DNA of 64,000 nt from Ichthyophis bannanicus (GCA_033557465.1 CM066045.1:130159596-130223595); one strand, 5' to 3'; positions 20,545 through 30,249 are shown, counted from the first letter of the stretch. Notes: generated by a model not told the origin, from the letters alone. Translations and numbers: made by a program.

Positions 20545-21484
20545 CAGGGAGGATTGAAGAGAACACAACAAACAGGAACAGAAGCGAGGGACATCTTGAA
20601 CAATTTTTAGAAGACTGTGTTCGTGAGAAACTAGCTAAACTTAAAGTAGACAAAGCGATGGAACCGGATGGGATACACCCTAGAATACTGAGGGAACTTG
20701 GGGACATTCTAGCAGCTCCACTGACTGACCTTTTCAATGCCTCATTGGAGTCGGGCGTGGTGCCAAAGGACTGGAGAGAGGCTGATGTGGTGCCTTTACT
20801 CAAAAGCGGAAGTAAGGATGTGGTTGAAAACTACAGGCCGGTTAGTTTAACTTCGGTGGTGAGTAAATTATTGGAAACGCTGCTGAAAGAGAAAATAGTG
20901 AGGTTTCTGGAGTCCAGCGGATTACAGGATCCGAGGCAGCATGGATTCACCAGAGGCAGGTCTTGTCAGACAAATCTGATTGATTTCTTTGACTGGGTGA
21001 CCAGGGAGTTGGACCGAAGGAGAGCCCTAGATGTGGTGTATTTAGATTTCAGTAAAGCCTTTGACACTGTTCCTTACAGGCGACTTATAAACAAACTGAA
21101 CACCCTAGGGATGGACCCTAAAGTTACTGCTTGGGTTAGAAATTGGTTGGGTGGGAGGCGACAAAGAGTAGAGGTAAATGCAGCTCACTCTGAGGAGAAG
21201 GATGTTACCAGTGGTGTGCCCCAGGGATCTGTCCTTGGTCTGATTCTTTTTAACATCTTTGTTAGTGATATAGCGGAAGGGCTGTCGGGTAAGGTTTGCC
21301 TCTTTGCGGATGATACCAAAATCTGCAATAGAGTAGACACCCAGGAAGGTGTAGATAACATGAGAAGGGATCTAGCTAAGCTTGAAGAATGGTCTAGAAT
21401 TTGGCAGCTGAGATTTAATGTTAAAAAATGTAAGGTCATGTATTTGGGATGCAGCAAACCAAGGGAGCAATATAGTAATGGGGG
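20545..21484 (+). pseudogene. CR1 ORF2p reverse transcriptase, interrupted
   Basis: Reverse transcriptase motifs are in order: 'ENYRPVSLTS', 'QHGFTRGRSC', 'VYLDFSKAFDTV' (first catalytic Asp), 'SGVPQGSVLG' and 'LFADDTKICN' (DD catalytic pair, usually FADD). The frame is open from about 20545, upstream of the first Met at 20658, to the hAT insertion, where it stops at 21509 within hAT sequence. The N-terminal endonuclease is not on this strand. The catalytic residues survive, so the copy was probably not very old when the hAT inserted. It would function in target-primed reverse transcription but is broken here. Confidence 0.85.
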
Positions 21485-21853
21485 CAATGTTCCCTCTAAT
21501 TTTCTGTAGGCTGTGTGCGCATAAAATATCAGCTGTGCAGCTTTTGAAGGAAGGTTAAATTTTTGTGCGCCACATAACGACACTCGGCGTTATATACTTT
21601 AAAATTTGACTACACGTCAGAATACAGTATGTACACCACATTGATTTTAATCAAATTAAATGAAAATAGACGATTACTAAATGAAGCAGAAAATTTCTAG
21701 TAATTACAATCACAACTTTTAAATGTTAAGACGTCTGTGTTGTTTTCTATCAGAATCAGAACCGTAATTTTTGTGCGCTCTGTTGTAAAGTATGTGCGCT
21801 TGCTCGGCGAGGTGTGTGCGCGCGCACATGCGCACAGCTTAGAGGGAACAGTG
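21485..21853. mobile_element. non-autonomous hAT element (369 bp)
   Basis: A perfect 8-bp duplication, AATGGGGG (21477-21484 and 21854-21861), flanks CAATGTTCCCTCTAA on the left and TTAGAGGGAACAGTG on the right, a 15-bp inverted repeat with one mismatch. The interior has GTGTGCGC-type runs and no ORF of note. Its removal restores the CR1 reading order. Confidence 0.95.
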
Positions 21854-21861
21854 AATGGGGG

Positions 21862-22540
21862 TGAAGTACTTTTGTCCACTAAAGAAGAGCAGGACCTAGG
21901 TGTGGTTGTGTCTGATGATCTTAAAGTAGCTAAACAGGTAGAAAAGGCAATGGCAAAAGCTAGAAGGATGCTTGGGTGCATACGGAGAGGAATGGCTAGT
22001 AGAAAAAAGGAAGTGATAGAGCCTGTATATAAGTCTTTGGTGCGACCTCATTTGGAGTATATTGTGCAATTCTGGAGACCGCACCTTCAAACGGATGTGA
22101 ACAGGATGGAGTCGGTGCAGAGGGTGGCTACTAAAATGGTTAGTGGTCTTCATTATAAAGCATAAAGCATAAAGTGGTCTTCATTATAAAGCATATGAGG
22201 ACAGACTTAAGGATCTTAATATGTACCCCTTAGAGGAAAGGCGGGATAGAGGTGATATGATTGAGATGTTTAAATACCTCCGTAGCATACAGTAAATGTT
22301 CAGGGGGAAAGCCTCTTTCAATTGAAAGCAAGTTCTGCTACGAGGGGACATGGGATGAGGGTGAAGGGGGATAGATTCAGGAGTGATATGCGGAAATATT
22401 TCTTTACGGAAAGAGTAGTGGATCCGTGGAATAGTCTCCCAGTGGAGGTGGTAGAGATGAGGACAGTAACTGAATTTAAAAAAGCATGGGACAAACACAG
22501 AGGATCTCTAAAGGAAAAAAGGGGACTGTTGTAGTTGTTG
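21862..22540 (+). pseudogene. CR1 ORF2p C-terminal region after the hAT insertion
   Basis: Blocks 'GEVLLSTKEEQDLGVVVSDD', 'MLGCIRRGMASRKKEVI', 'SLVRPHLEYIVQFWRPHL' and 'VEVVEMRTVTEFKKAWDKH' are CR1 C-terminal signatures. A duplicated CATAAAG stretch at 22155-22195 shifts the frame, so the protein would not be continuous even without the hAT element. Confidence 0.8.
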
Positions 22541-22606
22541 ATATGGAAGGACAGACTAGATAGGCCATGTGGTCTTTTTCTGTCATCATGTTTCTATGTT
22601 TCTACA

Positions 22607-24594
22607 ACCTGCACGCCTACCTGCTTCACTCTCTGTCCCAGAGCCATGAAGTCACTTTTGACATGCTCCCTCAGTTGAAACAGGGAACGAGCAAAGCAAT
22701 ACTGATTGAAAAACTAGGAGATAGAATGCAAGTGCCAGCAAGAGCAGTAATCTGACTTTTCCCTCTTTCTGCTGCTCAGGCTGATGGATCCTGAAGCTGC
22801 TAGAGGTAAGAGGGGATAAAGAGACAGCAGGAGCTGCAACGAGATGGGCTACATGTGGCAGCCCAAGGAAGGTGGAGTAAGGTGAGCAGTTGAGAGTAGT
22901 AGAGAAGACTGGATCATATGGAGATGTGGAAGACAAATTGGTTTAGAGAGAGGGAAGTGGAGGGAGTAGTGGGTGGGGAGATCAGGGAAAGGAGGTGATA
23001 CCAGGCTTGGCTAGACTTGGAAGGCTGAAGGAGAAAGGTCACAGATACTGTGCTGCATTTGGGGGAAGGCAAAAGGTGGCAGATACTGAGGCTGGACTGG
23101 ACTGGACTGAGGGGGAGGAGAAAGGGAAAGGTGGCAGATGCTGGGCTGGAGTAGGGGGAAGGGGAATGTTACAGTAGTGTGCTGGACTGGGAGCAGAGGA
23201 AGGGGGCAAAAGCAGCTACCAGGCTAGAGAGAATGAAGGGCAGGGAAAGAGCTGAGGCTGCTGAAGGAGTAAGAGACAGAAAAGTAGATGATGGCTGGGA
23301 AGGGAAGCAATACAAAGGGCAGAAGTGGAGTGGATGAAAGACAAAAGGGGAAAAGATGCTGAGGAAGGAGTGAGAGGTGGAATGGGAGAGCTAGAGAGGG
23401 TAAGAGTGGGGGCATGCACTGGGAAAGAGATGAGGAGGTTAAAAAAAAAAAAAAAGAAGGAACTTGAGAGCTAGAGAGTGGGCAAGCTTGCTGCCCTCTC
23501 TGGCCTGGGGACCCAAGGCAAGTGCACTGACTGCATCTCCCAAACCACTCAAAGGGTATAAAATCTACACACACTTAAAGCCCTTTGTGTCTAAACCTAA
23601 TCCCCTCACACAGAAAACTAAATCACTGTTGCCGTGAGGAAACCCTCTCGAGGCAAAACGTTCCTTTTTACTCGTTTTTACGAGCCGAAAATATCAGCTC
23701 AACCTATGCACTTTAAAACAAGGGAAGTGCTCAACGCAAGCCCCTATCAGCGTAACAGGTATCAACCAGTTCGCATTAATAAAGTATTTAAACTTATGTG
23801 TTAGACACAGTTCTGATCTCCAGCCACCACAGGTGAAAACTCATTTTCACCGCCGTCTATCAAGTGGCGGGTTTTTCTTTTTCGAAAAGTTGGCAATCCT
23901 ACGTTCCTACCTATGAAAAACTAGCACTATAAATATTACATCGGCCTTAGAATGCCATTATACCTCCAACAGAAAAGAGAGAACAAGCTAGACTGCTACA
24001 GATTCCTACAAAGGAACTGCATCCTAGTAGAGTCGTCCATAATGGTCACCGATGCAGAACACAAACAGGCCCTCAATTAATGCAGATCAAAGGACCAATT
24101 TCTTAGAAACAGAAGCATGCAAGCAAAAGCTGACATGGAAGCTCCAAGAAGCCAGACTGGAAGCAGTACAAAACTGGAGGAAGAAACAGAATCCTATTCT
24201 ACAAAATGTCAGGAATTTCAGAGCATCACCATGAATGGGCTGTAGGAAGAGGCTTCATGCATGGTAGTAATACGTCTAATAAAGGGCCATTATACTGTAA
24301 CTAATGCCCTGGAGGTGTTCATCTTTTTTTATAACGGATTTACAGGATTTTCGTTGCCATTTGGCTCTGAGATAGCACATATTAACATCAGTAATTTAGG
24401 CCATTTCAGTGCATCAGGAGGCTCTTAAAGCATGGACTGATTTCCATTCATTCATGATGGCCATTCATTTTAATAGGAAATTTGTTTCTGTGCTCCATGG
24501 CGTTGTATTTAATACCTTAGAGTAGTAATTTGGAAAACTTGTGCACCATTCCTTTGTTGTATTTTCTCAATTTAATGCTGCTTGTATTAAAAGC
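22607..24594. other. gene-free stretch with G-rich tandem sequence
   Basis: Between 22980 and 23420, purine-rich units (GGCAGATACTG, GGCTGGACTGG) recur, related to the 7-kb minisatellite. A poly-A run lies at 23440. At 23615-23670 a TGAGGAAACCC, CTCGAGG, CAAAACG series weakly imitates a PLE terminal motif. No gene is supported. Confidence 0.45.
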
Positions 24595-24690
24595 AGAAGA
24601 ACAGGAACGTAACAAATGCCAAACTGAGTCAGGCAAAAGGTCCACCTAGCCTAGCACTGGTCAACAGCGGTTGTTTAGAGGGAGTGTACA
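24595..24690 (-). mobile_element. degraded CR1 3' end
   Basis: GCCAAACTGAGTCAGGCAAA and AGGTCCACCTAGCC correspond to the family A end GCCATACTGGGTCAGACCAA. Divergence is high. Confidence 0.4.
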
Positions 24691-24719
24691 AGAAGAGATG
24701 AAGCACATGCAGTGTAGAG

Positions 24720-25845
24720 TGATCTGTTCCCTTTTATTTATTTAGGTTTTTTGTATCGGTCCCCTTTTATACCCTTCCTGTTTATAATGAGCTTTGTTTA
24801 GAGTCACACTACCAAATTTTTGACGTCCCTGACAACTCTTTTCAGTAGCCTGCGACTGACTGATCTGCCATAAATTTGTCTGGTTAAATAGTTTGCCTCT
24901 ATGTGTTGCTGAGCCAGTGAGTTCCACACACCTTGCTCTGCTCTAAGAGCAAAGGATACTGATTTGTTTCTCATTCCATTCTCCCTTTTCCACCTGTCTG
25001 AATGAGGCTTGCTCTGCCCGTCCATGGCTGTACTACTTGCATAGTGAACAGGACGCATTCCATATGCTGCATTATTAGGGTCCTCCTTAGGAATGATGTT
25101 TCACAATTCAAGCATTCTGTGCTCTATTGTCTTATTTAGTGTGTTCTTTGTCCTACTTGCAAATCTTTCTGCTCTACTATGTGAAACTAACAGCTTTTAG
25201 CCTCCCTGACCGATTACTGCTGTCTTGATACAGTATATTTCACTTGATGAGGACATGATTATTAAGCCTTTCAGTGGGACCTTGTTTAATTGGGACACTA
25301 TTTACAATATGGTAGGTAACTGTGTTATTGCCCAGGGTAATGTTTTATGAGAATAAATTCAGTGCAGTGTCTCGTATCTGTTTCCGCTGCGGTGGTGATA
25401 TCATGTCCTTGACTTAGTGATAAATCATGTTACTACCGTGGAAAGCATGTCCCTGCTTGACTGCTATGTTTACACAGGAGCAGTGTAACTCTACAGAAGA
25501 CAAATGAGATACTTGTTAAAAAAAAAAGATAAAAAGAGAGAGAGAGACAATTGGACAACAAGAGAAACTCAATGAGAAAAATGTGTGAGAACATTTCAAG
25601 AAAAGTGCAAAGAAATCTTTGAGGTAAGTGAAGGAACCAAGTTTATTATGTTAGCCAATTTATTGTATTATTTTATTGACTTAATGCTTAAAAAGTATTC
25701 CAGTCTTCCACCTCCCCCAGCTTTGCATTTGTCATTACCCTTTGAAGACAGAGGCTTGAGTATTTGAATCTACAGTAAACAGCAATACAGCTATCATGCT
25801 TCATTACACGACATATACGTTTTTTAAAAATTGAAATTCAAGAGG
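24720..25845. other. unassigned sequence left of the Gypsy element
   Basis: A minus-strand frame (24804-25058) contains 'FALRAEQGVWNSL', faintly like a LINE C-terminus, and TTTATTTATTTAGG at 24734 could be its tail. Evidence is weak. The remainder up to the LTR shows no gene. The bases GAGG at 25842-25845 are the left target duplication of the Gypsy insertion. Confidence 0.3.
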
Positions 25846-26919
25846 TGTGATGAGGAAGCCCCTCATGAAGAATTGGAAATGGGAGGAAATCCTGATGAGG
25901 TAAACAATACTGCATTGACAAACAGGATTTTCACCTCAGGAATAAAAACACAGCAAGTTGATGATCTAAAGCCACACCTCACCTCAGGGGAGGAGACAGG
26001 TCTGTTCACTGATTGGGCACGCCCAAGGGAGAGTCAGGGAGTGCAAGGAAGTGAAGGCTTGTTAAATACTCAAGCAATGAGGAGAGGGAGAGAGAGGAGG
26101 AGGAGCGAGTGCAAGCACGAGGTCAGGAGCAGCAGAAGGGAAAACGTTGGAACAGCTGAGAGAACTGCTTGGAGGAGAAGTCAGCCAGAATCTAAGGCCC
26201 GAGCAGAACCTGGGAGCAGTGAACAGTGGTGCAAGGATTCACCCTGGAGGAAGTCTCACTGCAAGGTAGAGCCTTTGGTTAAGGAAGCCAGCAGGCCAGA
26301 TACCTGGAATAGGGGCAGCTGGGATCACAGCAGTAAAAGCCAAGACAGTTTCAGAGAAAGCTACAAGTAAACTGTTCAGACTGACATTTACCTGCAAGGC
26401 ACTGGAAGTAAGGATAAGAAAGCTGAAGTACAAAGCCTGAGAATTAACAGGAGAAAAGGTACCAATGCTTATCTAAAAGACCTTGGAAAAGGTAAAGCTG
26501 ACATTTCTTGTTATAACCCCTTGTTTAAGAAGTCCCCTGCATGTGTTAACCTCCTGAGAACAAACCCAGCATTTTCAGCTAATGATAAGTGGGGGAAGGG
26601 ATTTACCCTTACTGAGAACTGTTCCTTTGACAAAGGCAGGATAGCTGATTACCCTGAGCTGGGAGTCCTAAGTAAACGTTTGTTAGAAAAGAAGGAAGGC
26701 TATCAGCCTGAAAACATGCACAAGCAAGCTGAATTACTTCTAAGTCAGTTTAAGGAATTTCTGGAGAAAAGGGCAGAGCAGAATAATAACCCTGACCAGA
26801 ATTCCAGGAACTCTGAGGAAGCTATGCAACTGGACGTTTGTCTGCCTTCGGTAGAGCTTGATTCACCTATGGATTGTTCTACTTGTGTAATTGAGAATAA
26901 CCAGGTTAATGAGCACTGA
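25846..26919 (+). pseudogene. LTR-encoded ORF, copy B (one in-frame stop)
   Basis: The frame opens at the first LTR codon ('CDEEAPHEE') and stays open to 26370, where a TAA interrupts it. It then stays open in the same frame to 26919. Total length is 358 codons including the stop, close to copies A and C. It is hydrophilic and rich in Arg, Ser, Glu and Lys, with a 'MRRGRERRRSE' stretch. The C-terminus carries 'AMQLDVCLPS' and 'SPMDCSTC', matching the MQ(L/V) and PMDC(S/T)xC motifs of the other copies. No known domain is visible. A single stop could be a late mutation or a read-through point; mutation is more likely. Confidence 0.6.
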
Positions 26920-26940
26920 AAGCTATATGAAGTAATATAG

Positions 26941-26946
26941 TATAAA
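26941..26946 (+). promoter_or_regulatory. TATA box of the 5' LTR
   Basis: TATAAA follows the end of the LTR ORF by about 20 bp and is preserved in the 3' LTR (35810-35815). Its place after the ORF and before the poly(A) signal fits a U3/R boundary promoter. Confidence 0.55.
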
Positions 26947-27218
26947 GTTTGCCATACCTGCAGCCACTGTGAGAAAACCTTATGAGTTGTTTAATAAGCT
27001 TAATCACATGGTAAAACTGAGAAGCCGTGCCGTAGGGAAGAGCACCTGTTTCAGTTTGCTGAAGGATCACATGATTGCCTAGCCTGAGGCTAAAGGAACT
27101 GTGAAACAGCCAAGTAGAGCTGAGCCGTTTTGTTGCATCTTTGTGTGTGTTTATTTTCAACCCTTATGTTGGAATTGGAATTCTTTTGCATCTGAGATAC
27201 TGAATCTTGATGCGCTGG

Positions 27219-27224
27219 AATAAA
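27219..27224 (+). promoter_or_regulatory. poly(A) signal in the 5' LTR
   Basis: AATAAA lies about 200 bp before the LTR end and is preserved in the 3' LTR. Equivalent signals follow the ORFs of solo LTRs A and C. Confidence 0.6.
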
Positions 27225-27418
27225 CCCTCTTAAAAATAAATATTCTTGCATGCCTTTTTCTACTCGAGCTACAACTACAACTCAGTCCCATAGGAGGCCA
27301 AGCAACTACATATCCCAGAACTCCTGGGGCCAAGTGTTAGAGCTTCACTCCTAAAGGACACTTAAAAGGCCGTCCCTACCTGTAAGCTCTTGGGCCCAGG
27401 TAGCAAGGACGTCGCAAG

Positions 27419-27436
27419 TGGCGTAGTATAGAGGAT
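27419..27436 (+). other. candidate primer binding site
   Basis: TGGCGTAGTATAGAGGAT starts two bases after the 5' LTR with the TGG expected opposite a tRNA CCA end. I could not identify the matching tRNA, so the call rests on position alone. Confidence 0.35.
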
Positions 27437-27735
27437 ACTGCGCAGGCACAAGAAGTAGCCACACCACAAGCTGCAGAAAACAACTTCCTTAAGGAGCCCA
27501 GCTGAGGACCAGCCGAGGAGGCGGAGGAAGGGTACTGCAAGAAGGCTACAGGATCTTTCACTGGTGATAAGCGTGAAAAACACCCAAGCCAGGTAAAGGG
27601 TATCCACTCGGGGAGCTTAGGATACCAGGGCAAGGGTGAGGCCTAGGCCTAACTGACTGATTGGAAAAAAAAAAAAAAGTCTGGTATTGTGGTATCGCAC
27701 TTTGGTTTGTGTTTTTGTGTTTGCAGAGTTCCAGG

Positions 27736-28542
27736 ATGACGCTTGAAGTGCAAGACTTGTTCAACTGGATGGCAACGCAATTTGAACGCCAAAGGGACTT
27801 GTCTTTAGAAGCGCAAGAGAGAGCAGTCGCGAGCTTCCAAGCTCAACAGAAACCTCTTCTGGAACTGATGGAGGCATGGTTGACAGACCAGAAGAAGCGG
27901 ACTGAGCCACCAGTTACTCCACCAGGTTCCACCACTCCAGCTTCTTTAAGTGCTGTTGGTTTACAAACAGGAGCAATGTTTAATTTTGGTCAGCTCACGG
28001 ACAGAGATGACATTGATGATTACATTGAAAGTTTTGAGAGGGTCGCCCATCTTAGTGCCTGGCCTAAGGAGCACTGGGCCATACGTTTTGCGGCATCCCT
28101 TACTGGGGAAGCTTTGGCCGCCTATCGAGCCATGCCACCCATGCTCGCGGGAAGCTATGATGAGCTCAAGAGGGCAGTGAGAGAAAGGTTGGGGCTCACT
28201 CCATTCGTTTATCACAACCGTTTGAGAGCAGTGAAACTAAGGCCAAATGAAACCCCTAAAGCCTTGTGTCATAGAATTCACAGTTTGGTAAATAAATGGT
28301 TAACTCCGGAAGGGAGATCTGTAGAATCTATTTTGGATAGTTTAGTCTTAGAACAATATATGAATGCTTTACCTAGTGAGATACGCACCTTCCTGATCCT
28401 ACAAAACTGTAAAACCCCGCAAGAAGCTGTTACGCTCTCCGAACGTTTTATGGAGGCAGAATTAACTGCCCGGGAAGGTAACAGTGCTTCAAAGGAGGCA
28501 GCTGCTAGCGTATCAGAAAGGAGGTGGAGGATAAAGGATTAG
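27736..28542 (+). CDS. gag: Gag-like capsid protein with SCAN-like C-terminal region
   Basis: This is a 268-residue frame from ATG 27736; an upstream in-frame Met at 27661 would lie in leader sequence and is less likely. Residues 1-70 are predicted helical and charged. The capsid-like core holds 'NFGQLTDRDDIDDY', 'HWAIRFAASLTGEALAAY' and 'YDELKRAVRERLGL'. The C-terminal part ('WLTPEGRSVESI', 'LVLEQYMNALPSEI', 'EAVTLSERFMEAE') has the pattern of the SCAN dimerisation domain. Vertebrate SCAN proteins are thought to derive from Gmr1-type Gypsy Gag, so the similarity supports a Gypsy Gag. It would assemble the particle. It stops at TAG 28540, and the nucleocapsid and protease follow in the same frame after a second stop. 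Confidence 0.85.
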   Translation: MTLEVQDLFNWMATQFERQRDLSLEAQERAVASFQAQQKPLLELMEAWLTDQKKRTEPPVTPPGSTTPASLSAVGLQTGAMFNFGQLTDRDDIDDYIESFERVAHLSAWPKEHWAIRFAASLTGEALAAYRAMPPMLAGSYDELKRAVRERLGLTPFVYHNRLRAVKLRPNETPKALCHRIHSLVNKWLTPEGRSVESILDSLVLEQYMNALPSEIRTFLILQNCKTPQEAVTLSERFMEAELTAREGNSASKEAAASVSERRWRIKD

Positions 28543-28581
28543 GCTGTAAGAATGTGTATGCCAGTATTGAAAACTCCTTAA

Positions 28582-29091
28582 AACAAAAGAAGATGTTTTA
28601 AATGTGGTAAGGAGGGACATCTTCAGAAAAATTGTTTTGTAAAGACTGCACTGATAGCAGAAAATCCTCAAAAGAAGAGAGAGGGTTTTCTACTCTCAGT
28701 AGAGGTGCAAGGAATTGCAACCCTAGCGTTGTTGGACTCGGGGGCTGAGCAGAGCATGCTCTCAAAAGAGCTCTGGCAGCAGATTGAGGCCAGGGGTAAT
28801 GGAGAAGTAATTCAGCCTGTGAGCACAGTAAAAATCTGTTGCATTCATGGGGGTACTTCCATCTATCCTGTTTATAGGCTCCAAGTAAAAGGGTTGGGGG
28901 CAAACAGAACTATTCCCATAGCGGTCGTACCTAGCATGCCTCATACAGTAATTTTGGGGAGAGACTGGCCACAGTTCCATAAGGGGCTAGAGCAAGGATT
29001 GCACGGGAGAGAAGTCCCAAGTGGAGGCTTGAGTTCAAACAGCCGAGAAAGTAAGGTTGATTCCTCGCCCCTTATTTGCCTTAGCCAGTAA
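28582..29091 (+). CDS. nucleocapsid zinc knuckle and aspartic protease remnant
   Basis: In the same frame as gag but after stops at 28540 and 28579, the sequence gives 'CFKCGKEGHLQKNCF', a CCHC knuckle (CX2CX4HX4C) that binds RNA. About 35 residues on, 'ALLDSGAEQSMLS' is the aspartic protease active site (DSGA in place of the usual D(T/S)GA). 'HTVILGRDW' is the second conserved protease block (ILGxDW). The frame ends at 29091 shortly after the protease, where the reverse transcriptase would normally begin. The two stops between gag and this part could be inactivating mutations or a translational recoding site. No slippery sequence is evident, and mutation is the simpler reading. Confidence 0.8.
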   Translation, partial: NKRRCFKCGKEGHLQKNCFVKTALIAENPQKKREGFLLSVEVQGIATLALLDSGAEQSMLSKELWQQIEARGNGEVIQPVSTVKICCIHGGTSIYPVYRLQVKGLGANRTIPIAVVPSMPHTVILGRDWPQFHKGLEQGLHGREVPSGGLSSNSRESKVDSSPLICLSQ

Positions 29092-30058
29092 GCAGGAGCG
29101 GAAGAATGAAACTCAAAAGGAAGAGTCCGCAAGAAATAAAAGTAAAAAAGGAAAAGGAGAAAAGCGTAGGGAGAGACAAGCTCGCTCTCGCCATAGGGCA
29201 GAGGTACAAGCAGGACAAGGGTTGCCAGGGGTACCGGGGGAGTTAATGGAAATATTCCCTACATTCCCAAAGGAGCAACAAGCTGATCCCGCTCTTACCC
29301 AAGCATTTAAGTGGGCCCAGAATAATAGGGATACCCTGCCCAAGTTCTTTATGGATACAGGGATACTCTATAGAGAGAGTAAAGACCCCTTTACGGGGAA
29401 TAACCAAAAACAGTTGGTGGTGCCAGCAACATTTAAAAACATAGTTCTACGGTTGGCACACGACCACCCTAGTGGGGGACACAAGGGCATTCAAGGGACC
29501 CTTGACCAAATCTTGGCGAGATTCTATTGGCCAGGTGTCTTTAAGGAGACAGCCAGGTTTTGTAGGGACTGTCCGGCCTGCCAATGGGTACCGGCAGATC
29601 AACCCAGAGACATGCCCATGATACCTTCACCCGTGATTACGGAGCCAACCCATAGTATAGCTATGAGGCAAAAGTCCTATTATGACCAGAACACAAAGCC
29701 CTGCCATTTGACTGTAGGCGAAAAGGTTATTGTGATGGTAACAGGACCAGAGTCAAAATTCGAGAGCCACTGGAAAGGGCCCTATAGAATAGTGCAACCA
29801 GTAGGACCAGTTTCCTATTTGGTCGAAAATGGGAAAGGTCGCCGCCAAGTTTACCATACCAATGTTCTAAAGCCTTGGCATGATAGGGTAGCGTTAGCCC
29901 AGCTGGCCACAGTAGCCGCGGCTGGAGGAAAACCCAAACAGAGACAAAATAGTATAGAGCCCTTGTTTTATATCACGTGCTGTGCCGGTGATGCTAGGCC
30001 AGCCCGTGATATCTTAAGGGGGGGGATCTGTGATGAGGAAGCCACTCATGAAGAGTAA
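29057..30058 (+). CDS. integrase remnant (zinc domain joined to GPY-like domain) reading into the LTR
   Basis: This is a 333-residue frame shifted relative to gag/protease. After a basic Lys/Arg-rich leader it contains the integrase HHCC domain ('LAHDHPSGGHKGIQGTL', 'FYWPGVF', 'CRDCPACQW'). It then jumps from 'PVITEPTHSIAM' to 'QKSYYDQNTKPCHLTVGEKV', so the catalytic DDE core is missing. The C-terminal GPY/F-like module is present ('HWKGPYRIVQPVGPVSYLV', 'HTNVLKPWHD'). The frame then crosses the 3' LTR boundary at 30029 without a stop and ends 'CDEEATHEE' inside the LTR, in the same frame as the LTR ORF of the 5' LTR. The product could bind DNA or zinc but could not catalyse integration. Confidence 0.8.
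   Translation: MIPRPLFALASKQERKNETQKEESARNKSKKGKGEKRRERQARSRHRAEVQAGQGLPGVPGELMEIFPTFPKEQQADPALTQAFKWAQNNRDTLPKFFMDTGILYRESKDPFTGNNQKQLVVPATFKNIVLRLAHDHPSGGHKGIQGTLDQILARFYWPGVFKETARFCRDCPACQWVPADQPRDMPMIPSPVITEPTHSIAMRQKSYYDQNTKPCHLTVGEKVIVMVTGPESKFESHWKGPYRIVQPVGPVSYLVENGKGRRQVYHTNVLKPWHDRVALAQLATVAAAGGKPKQRQNSIEPLFYITCCAGDARPARDILRGGICDEEATHEE
30016..30026 (+). other. polypurine tract
   Basis: AAGGGGGGGGA immediately precedes the 3' LTR start (two intervening bases), the normal place of the plus-strand primer. Confidence 0.7.
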
Positions 30059-30249
30059 ACGATTACCCTGAGCTGGGAGTCCTAAGTAAACGTTTGTTAG
30101 AAAAGAAGGAAGGCGGGGGGGCAGAGCCTGATGTCCAGCGGGTAAGACGCTTCGCGCTGAAGCTCCCGAGAGGCCTACTTAGAATCCTGACTTAATATCT
30201 ATACAAACTTACTATTTCGCTCCGGGCTGACCGGGGTACCTCGGGGGGG

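Larger units (their letters stand above)
20528..22606 (+). mobile_element. CR1 LINE reverse transcriptase to 3' end (family B)
   Basis: The reverse transcriptase domain (20545-21484) continues after a hAT insertion (21485-21853) into the C-terminal region (21862-22540) and the 3' end AGACTAGATAGGCCATGTGG, then TCTTTTTCTGTCATCATG and a short TTTCTATG repeat. The CATAAAG duplication at about 22155-22195 is a small internal tandem copy. It is the longest CR1 copy in the window. Confidence 0.9.
25846..27416 (+). repeat. 5' LTR (1,571 bp)
   Basis: It runs from TGTGATGAGGAAGCCCC to CAAGGACGTCGCA. The first two thirds form an ORF, followed by a TATA box (26941), a 5' untranslated portion and a poly(A) signal (27219). 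This arrangement places the ORF in U3. The 3' LTR lacks the segment corresponding to about 25872-26648. Confidence 0.9.

Noticed and set aside
27661..27735. Upstream Met as gag start
   Set aside because: It lies in leader sequence after an A-run and adds a segment unlike the hydrophilic Gag N-terminus; ATG 27736 fits better.
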